A stretch of DNA of 64,000 nt from positions 74,403,120 to 74,467,119 of the forward strand of contig CM056583.1 in assembly GCA_029721435.1 (NCBI GenBank), given 5' to 3'. Below, piece after piece: positions 56,610 through 64,000 of the stretch; the first letter of the stretch is position 1; every line of letters begins with the position of its first letter. This DNA comes from Gymnothorax reevesii (lineage: Eukaryota; Chordata; Actinopteri; Anguilliformes; Muraenidae). The position numbers were made by a program, and so were the translations under genes. Under the pieces are notes generated by a model. It did no database searches and was not told the origin of the DNA. It was given only the letters and a program-made list of their open reading frames with translations.

Positions 56610-58070
56610 GAAGACGTGTGGGATTGAGGCTGAAGATTTACTCTTGTGTAAACAGGGTTTTCTGAAAATAATAAGTGTGTTAAGACTCAAACAATAATAT
56701 AGATTAGATGATTTGCCCCCGAGGTATAGCCTTTGTCGCAGTAGGGGTAGGGAGAATTTTCCCCCGTATCTTTCCCCTTTTCTTCCCCCTGTAGCAACTC
56801 GGTGAGCAAACAGCCAAAGTAAGTCGCTAATCTGCTCAAATAAAAGCGACGGGGGTTTTTTGGGGGTTTTTTGGGGGGTTTCAGTCTCCTGGGAGCAAAG
56901 CAAAGTAAGGTAAAGTAAAATAAATTTAAACGCTAAATTTAGAGAATAAATTAAATGCTAAATAATTGTCGAACTAAGTGAATTGTGCGATTTACAAATT
57001 AAAACAGTTGTTTTCAAGGACTGAGGTACTGTCGCCTGATTTTTCTGTAACTGATTTAGCTAACGAACCCTAGCAAGCTCTCAACGGCAAGAATATTATC
57101 GAATTACCTGGATATCTAACTATAGCCCGGCTTGGTTTCATACTGGGTGGCTGCCTTTCATACAGTCTTCTAGCCAATAAATATTGACGTTCATCGGGGT
57201 TTTTTAGTCACCTTCGTTCTCTATCCTGACTGCATTACCGCATAAACACATTGCCAAGCTTGAATATTAACGCAAACCGGGGTTTTTGTCTTTTTTGCAT
57301 TTTATTATTACCGAAGGGCTCTTCTGATTAAACACATTGCAAATGCCCAATCTTTGTATTTTCCTCCGGTTGCTGTGCCTTGATCAGCTGATTGAAGTTT
57401 AACTGCTTGTTTGCGTCCTCCCCTCAGATACTGTATCTGTGAAGACAACCACATTAGACTGCATGATCATGAAACAGTAATGTTAACCTTCCTATGCACA
57501 CACCAGCAGGCTTATTCTATAATCCCCCGTTGGCAACCATTCTCATTAAAAATTAATGCCAACAATACACTGAGAAGATCATGGGTGAACCTTCAACTCA
57601 TTGACAATTTAAAACTGCATCTGAAAATACAATAACTACAATTTATACTTCTTCCCCAGGCTAAGCTCAACAATTAGTTGGAAAAGGCATCTAGTGAGAA
57701 AACATTTCTAGCAGCAAGGCTGAATATAAACCAGATAGACCGGTGTCCATCTACAAGCATCTTAGAAAACAATGAGATAGAAAACTGCTTCCAGTGTTGC
57801 ATTCCAGTCACCATCCCCCCTTGCAGAGGAGTCTGATACAAGGTAGCTCCCAATATGAGAGCTCTCATTACCCACACCCCTCCAAACCACTCTGCCAAAT
57901 CAACAACCCAGCACACTGTGCATGGCTTATAATTATACCTGACAAACAAGAGATGGATGCTACTCTCATGGAACTTCATCTTTTATTAGCCATTAAATAT
58001 CACCAGGGCAAACAAAGATCACCAGGACAACAAGACAGTGAAAGCAGTGTTCGCTGTCTTTCACTACTGT
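56610..58070. other. Intronic sequence, nothing recognised
   Basis: Contains repeated CCGGGGTTTTT-like words (57190-57290) but no definable element. No exon of arid3c seen. Confidence 0.35.
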
Positions 58071-58076
58071 GATGTA

Positions 58077-58511
58077 CACTGCCTGGCCAAAAACAAAGTT
58101 GCTGCAGCAAATACTTAGGAGCCTGTGATTGGATCATTATTTCAGTGACCAGTGCGTCTTATATAACAACTGGGTAAACCCCAATCAATGCAGTAGATGA
58201 TGTATCCCACGCTTGAGGAAAAGATGAAAAAAAGTTTTGGCCTGCACCAAGCAAAGAAAACAACTAGTGAAAAAGATTGCTGAAATCACTGGAATTTGCA
58301 CAATGCATTATCAGCTCCACTGAAAGTGCAAGAGAAAACTTTACAGAGTAGATTTGACTCTCCTCTTGTCAGTTCAAGAGCTTGTAGCCGAATTTCAAAT
58401 GTCACATTGCAGAAAGTTGTTGAAACAATGCCAAAACGAGTGTGCACCATAATAAAAACAAAAGGTGGTCCAACAAAATATTAGAATGCACAATTTTTTT
58501 GCCATGCAGTG
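58077..58511 (+). mobile_element. Tc1-like element with internal deletion
   Basis: Ends CACTGCCTGGCCAAAAACAA and TTTTTGCCATGCAGTG are inverted and flanked by TA (58075-58076, 58512-58513). Inside, a helix-turn-helix fragment (KKIAEITGI-like) is joined to the transposase C-terminus (VVETMPKRVCTIIKTKGGPT). The middle is deleted, giving 435 bp instead of about 1.3-1.6 kb. It could be moved only by another copy's transposase. Confidence 0.88.
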
Positions 58512-58519
58512 TATATCAT

Positions 58520-59470
58520 TCCACTGGTCATACAGTTAGTCAGAATGCTTTACCTCCTTCATTTACAGGTTCCGTATCAGCAGGTACTACACACTATCAG
58601 TTCTGCAAGTATAATATGGACTTTAAACTGTGTAGGAAATACTCAAATTGCATGGCTCACAGAATAAATAGCTCCTAAAATAGCATGTTGAATAAGTACA
58701 ACGAGCATTTAATCAATAATATTTTCATATAATATTTGCACTTCTAAATGTAAAGCAATCTAGTAGTTATATGCTTAATACTAAAGATGTCCTTCAAAAA
58801 AATGTGATGCAAAACGTAAGCACATATCTGGGTTATTTTCACCATGAAATGAATAGTGATAACTATCTGACATTGAAACAGAAAGCAATCAGTAACTGAC
58901 TGTTGGAAACATCAGAACTGGACATGATCCTTCTAATTTCATGGAACCATTTTCCGCATCTGGATTTCAAGCTTGATTTGAGAAATGCACGACAAAAGCT
59001 GTTGCTCTTTACTTCAGCCAGTAGAGCAACAGCAACCACTGTTATTAAATCCCGTGATGTAACTTTACTACTGTAACCTAATTCATACCATTGATGGATG
59101 GAAGTCAGTTGATTAAGCAAGTGACATAGTTTGAGCAAAGAGGGCAAGAAATTGCTGTAAACTGTATGCTATTGTTTGGCAATCTTGTAGTACTAAGAAG
59201 TAAGGAATATGGGGGAATAGCAACACATTCATAAATTACATTTTAGCCAGAGTCAGTGTGGCCAAATATGATGCAATTCAAGCATTTTAACTGCTGAAAA
59301 TTAACAGAATGCCAAGCAAGGAATTTATATAAGCAATCATAAGACATCATAAGACAAACAGACATTTTTCCATGAGATGGTATTACATGGAGATGGATGA
59401 GGAGGGGTTCCCCAAGCCAAAATGTAACTGTCACATCATAAAGAAGGACTTTGCTGGGATGCTGACTGAC
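58520..59470. other. Intronic sequence, nothing recognised
   Basis: AT-rich, with no element ends or plausible coding region. Confidence 0.4.
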
Positions 59471-59477
59471 GCAGCCA

Positions 59478-59573
59478 CCCAGCAAACGTGACGTCTGCCC
59501 GACGTGCAGATCACGTCTATATCGCGTTATATACGTCATCTGCACGTCGGGCAGACGTCTCATGTTTGCTGGG
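59478..59573. mobile_element. 96-bp palindromic MITE
   Basis: CCCAGCAAACGTGACGTCTG at the left is inverted at the right (CAGACGTCTCATGTTTGCTG, then GG). The whole sequence folds on a CGCG centre, with one or two mismatches and a 1-bp indel. It is unusually rich in CpG and ACGT. This is a known style of short teleost repeat. Confidence 0.9.
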
Positions 59574-59579
59574 ATAGAT

Positions 59580-62500
59580 CAAATGTGACCCCGCCAGTGT
59601 AAAACTGGGGAAAGTCGGATTTTGGCGATGTACAGTTGTTTTTTTTAACAGTCATTCTACAGTACATCACATAAGGAATGTTCTGTGAAAAAAATCTAAC
59701 CGATATCACTAATATTGACCGAGGTGGCCTGACATGTCTTCAAATTAGGCTGGTTAGCTTCACAAGACGTTCATCTTTGAAAGTTATAGATTATAGATTA
59801 AGTCAGAAATTGTTTCTGACATTTCCGAGGCAATGCAACGCAATCCATGGAGAAATCCTCGCAACTCTTCTGCCATACAATGACTGTCTTTACAATGGTG
59901 CTCTTTGATGTTATCGTCTGCATTCATTTCCAATGGTAGCAAAGAAGTTCCTAAATTGAATGACAATCAAATAATCGGGTGTTTATCCGCCGAAGGTAAA
60001 TTAAAAGCTGATTGAAACCATAGTTGAAAAGAGTCTTGTGGAAACCAACTTCCGGTAGGCCTATTTCTCCATCAAAAAATGTAAACGTCGTGTCAGTAAA
60101 TTCATTAATTTTAATATGATGTTAGAAATTAATTTTTGAACACTATATATCAAAAAGTCACCAAGGGTCGGCTCACGTAGGCTTCAGCCAAGGCGCGTGT
60201 CTGGCGCTTGACTTTGCATTTTTGGCCCGCTACGCTCATTGAAAGACAGCGGAGCGGCCCAAACTCGCTGGCGAGAACACTGGTAGCGTTTAATCTGAGA
60301 AGGATTTTCACAATTGTTAGGAGGGGCAGTAACCCCATACAAATTAATGCACGTTTGTTGTTTAACATTCACAATTATTTTTATTCAGTCTTAGTGAAAT
60401 GTACACAATTTTATGTGGAAAATAATGCAGAAAATATAGGCTACTTTGCAACCAAACCATTAAATGCAAATCAGCCGGTCATTCCACGAATTCATCTAAG
60501 TAAAAGATTTTAAACATTTGAAATGAAATTAATTTGATGCATTCACGTGTATAGTCACTATACATGCTGAGAAATAAAAAGCATGTCAGTCAGATTCTTG
60601 GCAGAATTTAGGTAAATTTACAAGAACAAAATAGGGATTTCTTTATTACTAAAAAGAAGGGACCCATATGAAGTCCACAATGGAAAAATGATCAGTCTCA
60701 TTTCCACGTTGTGGAGAAATGATTAATGATTAAATCATTAAATGATTAAAACAAAGCACTCACAAATGCCCCCCCAAACACACACACACACACACACACA
60801 CACATACGCACCTTGCAAGTGTTTACTGCATTAACTGCAGAGCCATACATTTTGTTCAAAAGTACTACCATCCAGCCACATGTAACTACAACTACAGCTA
60901 ATTGCACAGTGAGAACCCCAAAAAGGAGCCTCGCAGCATGCTTGTAAAAATTTTTTTTTATTTCTGTTCCTAGTCATTTTCCAGAGCCCTGAGCTCTTCA
61001 AAGATCTATATCATGTGCTGTCCTTTCTTAGTGATCTGTTTTTTCAATCATATATTTCCCAAAGGAATCGACTGATCTAGTAAAAATTCCACAAGCTGGA
61101 AGCCCTATTTACATGGCCAGGCTAGATATAGGTGAAAGGTCATCGGATTCAGCTCTAGCTAAACAGAAACAAAGTGTCAGCAAGCGCTTGTTAGATGTCA
61201 GGCCAGTGTATACTGGCAGTGGCTCACATTACATGGCCCACATTCTTAAAGTGATAGCGTCGCATGGAGTATATTCAGCCATGTGAACAAATCACAAAAT
61301 AAAACACTGGACTCTAACAATACAGTTTCAAACATTTAAGGCCAACTAAACTGTGCTGGTTGGGAGGTTAGTGCTAATGATTTTTTTGTCTGTGTTTAAA
61401 CTGTACGAGAGTGCACAAAACAAAGAAGGCAGCGTTATCTAAATAAATAAATAACACAATGCCGCAAATACAACAATGGGAATCTGGTTTTCTCAGCAGT
61501 TTTTCCTGTTTAAACCACCATGAATTTCAAAAGTGTACTGATTTTGATATTTGTTCACAAAATAAATGCTTTTCATCAATACATGCAGGCTGGCTGATCC
61601 CAGGACCGAAATGTTTTATTCAGCCAATGCAGTTTGGCAATTTCCCCTCAGTTATCGGTAATACATTTTTATTAGCTGGAGATCCGCAGTTCAATCCTTT
61701 ACCCTGCATTCTCCTGGGGCACCAGGTTTGACGCCAAAAACAAGACTACTTCATTCATTACTGACACTCTCCAAAATTATATAGGCCTCTACTGGCGCTT
61801 TAAAAATGGGTGAAAATTGATTTTTGTGGGCTTGTATTCGCAAGCTTTAATAGTTGACCAGTCAGCTCCATATACAGTATGTCATTTATCTAAAAATTTA
61901 ATGGGTACTATGACTTCTCCAAATAAAAATTAGTTCAAGATGACTGCAATATGTGGTTAACAGAGGGAGATCTCCTATGAAGGACTAATTATTAGAAACC
62001 CATCCCTTTGATTCACACTGCCCCATCCCCCAGGCACCTGCATGGTTTTCAATCACCAGTAATGCAACTTCAACTTGCATAACCCATATGTTTCGCAGTT
62101 GTCATTACGTACTTAAGTCAGAGGTTCAAGAGCTTACATGTCCCTCAATATTAAGACCATTGTTGCCAAATCTGTCAGAAATAAGCAATAGTGTTTTCAT
62201 GAGATGAGGGGAAAACATTTTTTTCAAAAAGGAGTGGCTAGCACAGCTGTCCTTCCATGAATACTCTGAGAGCTGTATTACAAATTATAAATTGTACATA
62301 GTTTGTATTGATTTCAGGGGAACTTCAATCTCACCCAGTAATTAATTCCGTGCCCCAAGCTGGGAGAGGAACGTATAATAAAAAAGGACCCTACGCATTC
62401 GACTGAAGACGACCACGGATATCACTGAATGACATAAATCAGATGAAGAGCTGTGTGCAAGAAGTACACAAGTCACATAATAATACTTTTGAAATTTAGG

Positions 62501-62620
62501 GAGCCAACCTTTTTAAAACAAGAATTTTTGCAGATAACTTTTTAAATGGTAGCAAACTATAGAGCCTATCGCTGTTTCCAGTGGCTGCAGAGAGCTGAAA
62601 AACGCTTTATATGTGGAAAA
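59580..62620. other. Intronic sequence, largely unrecognised
   Basis: It contains a (CA)n run (60777-60804) and a CpG-rich patch at about 60165-60290. There are no transposon ends or coding regions that I can support. The open frames at 60208-60513 and 61459-61731 lack domain signatures. Confidence 0.4.
60777..60804 (+). repeat. (CA)n microsatellite
   Basis: About 13 CA units following a short CCCCCCC run. Confidence 0.95.
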
Positions 62621-62630
62621 ACAGTCAATA

Positions 62631-62904
62631 TGGTGGCACAGTGGTTAGCACTACTGCCTCACAGCAAGAAGGTTGTGGGTTTGAATCCGGCCTGGGGCCT
62701 TTCTGTGTGGAGTTTGCATGTTCTCCTAGTGTTCGTGTGGGGGTACTCTGGTTTCCCCCACCCACAAAACATGCAATATAGGAACAGTCTGGTATGGCTG
62801 TGTGTGAATGTTTGATGCTGATTGTAGGGGCCGTAGGCACATACTGGCATCCACGCTTCTGTCAGTCTGCCCCAGGGCAGCTGTGGCTTCAAAAAAAAAA
62901 AAAA
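62631..62904 (+). mobile_element. tRNA-derived SINE with A-rich tail
   Basis: The A-box region (TGGTGGCACAGTGGTTAGCA) and B box (GGTTTGAATCC, 62679-62689) are followed by TTTCTGTGTGGAGTTTGCAT and a conserved tail, ending in about 14 A (62891-62904). It is similar in head and body to the SINE at 37956 and better preserved. Confidence 0.92.
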
Positions 62905-62909
62905 TTTAG

Positions 62910-64000
62910 TTTACCACCATCAGAGCGTAAATGAATAATGTACTTGAGTACCCAGAAAGTAGAAAGTTTATGTATTACAAGGTAAATAAGAAAATTAGTT
63001 TTGGACATTAGTGCTTTTTTTCTGTTTTCTGTTTTACCACTAAATGTCTTGACTTGAGAACTTCTAACAGATGAAGCCAACCCGTCATTATTTTTGATTG
63101 TCAAATAGTCACTTTTGCTGTTTCCTTGCCTTTCTTGCTTTGAGATTAAATTACTCAGATAAATTACTCAAAATTACTCAGATAAGTCAGAAACGAATCT
63201 CCGAAATAAAAGAAAACTAAACTTGTTGCCATTCTTTTACCACATCACATGGAAACTACATAAACGATGCATTCTGAATCACAAAATATTTCTATTATAT
63301 TTCTTGCACAAAATTTAAGTGAATTTGACAATGAAAACACGTCAATACACAGGGCTTGAGTCCTTCTTCAGAGAAATCTTTGGCATCAGATGATGCTCTG
63401 GCCATTTTCGCTTCTAATACTGGTGTCAGCTCATTTTTTGCACAGTGTGACTCGGGCACTTCTTGCAATATCTGCCATCCCAGTTTTTAGAACAATTTTA
63501 GGATAAGAAACAAAACACAATGATCAAGGAACATATAGCTTTCCACCAGCAGAATCAACATGTATGACATGTTGCCATGAAAACCAAAATCGGGGACTCA
63601 AGAAAAGAGAAAATATGGCAGAATAAATGGCCTGTCGATTTTCTGTGTAGCCTAGCTTGGGTCTATTAAATTTCTGAAATGTCCAGAAAACTAATATGCC
63701 AGAGGTGTTTTTGTGATGCAACAAATATAACTGTTTCATTTTATTTTGGTCACTCCAAAGAAAACATGACTCACACATTTACATTTTCATACACTGAAGT
63801 GAATAGGCTGAGATATAATTGTTCACACACGTCTGAGGCTTGTAGACATTTCTACATGTCATTTCAGCCGGCCTTTGCACTTGTAAACAGGGTTTTTACA
63901 AGGTGTGGTTCAGTGATTACTTCATGAAGCCACCCACTTCATTACAAGAGCTCAAGTTCTACCTTTGTGGCCCCTTGGCAATGAAAATACCTCACACCCC
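62910..64000. other. End of window, nothing recognised
   Basis: AT-rich intronic-type DNA. No arid3c upstream exon and no element ends visible. Confidence 0.4.

Overview
The window is vertebrate nuclear DNA, almost certainly from a teleost fish. It holds the 3' part of one protein-coding gene on the minus strand, spread over more than 30 kb of repeat-filled introns. The gene is an ARID3-family transcription factor, best read as arid3c. Six exons (36439-36367, 19124-18941, 13016-12772, 11635-11384, 8489-8400, 5816-5632) join in frame with consensus splice sites into 342 codons plus a TGA stop. They encode most of the ARID DNA-binding domain, a linker, both halves of the REKLES region and the C-terminus. 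The N-terminal exons are not in the window and should lie beyond 64000, so 36.4-64 kb is read as one very large intron. The first 5.6 kb hold the probable 3' UTR and downstream flank.

The rest is mostly mobile-element debris of fish type. Tc1/mariner-like elements are the most frequent class: 6.6-7.9, 8.8-11.0, 26.8-28.4, 32.1-33.7 (best preserved), 33.7-34.2, 35.5-36.1, 42.2-43.2, 50.9-52.0 and 58.1-58.5 kb. Two non-LTR retrotransposons are present: a Rex3/RTE-type copy at 21.7-24.6 kb and a CR1/L2/Rex1-like copy at 44.25-46.2 kb. Each has been split by a later insertion. There are three tRNA-derived SINEs, several LTR-like pieces, and hAT-type elements (one with a perfect 8-bp target duplication at 45.0-45.8 kb). 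A family with TTAAAG ends lies at 11.0, 13.2-16.2 and 16.3-17.4 kb, and its two longer members share a small conserved reading frame. A foldback element of about 1.85 kb with arms of about 0.65 kb spans 52.5-54.3 kb.

The fish assignment rests on the Rex3 signature, the Tc1 terminal repeats and SINE types familiar from teleosts, and the arid3c sequence. I saw no operons, bacterial genes, CRISPR arrays, rRNA genes or functional tRNA genes. The most notable structures are the nested Helentron/HINE-like insertion inside Rex3 (22.48-23.27 kb), the giant foldback, the TTAAAG family with its short conserved peptide, and repeat-poor intronic stretches (18.9-21.4 and 40.4-41.3 kb) that may be regulatory. 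Without alignments, ages, family names and the limits of degraded repeats are approximate.
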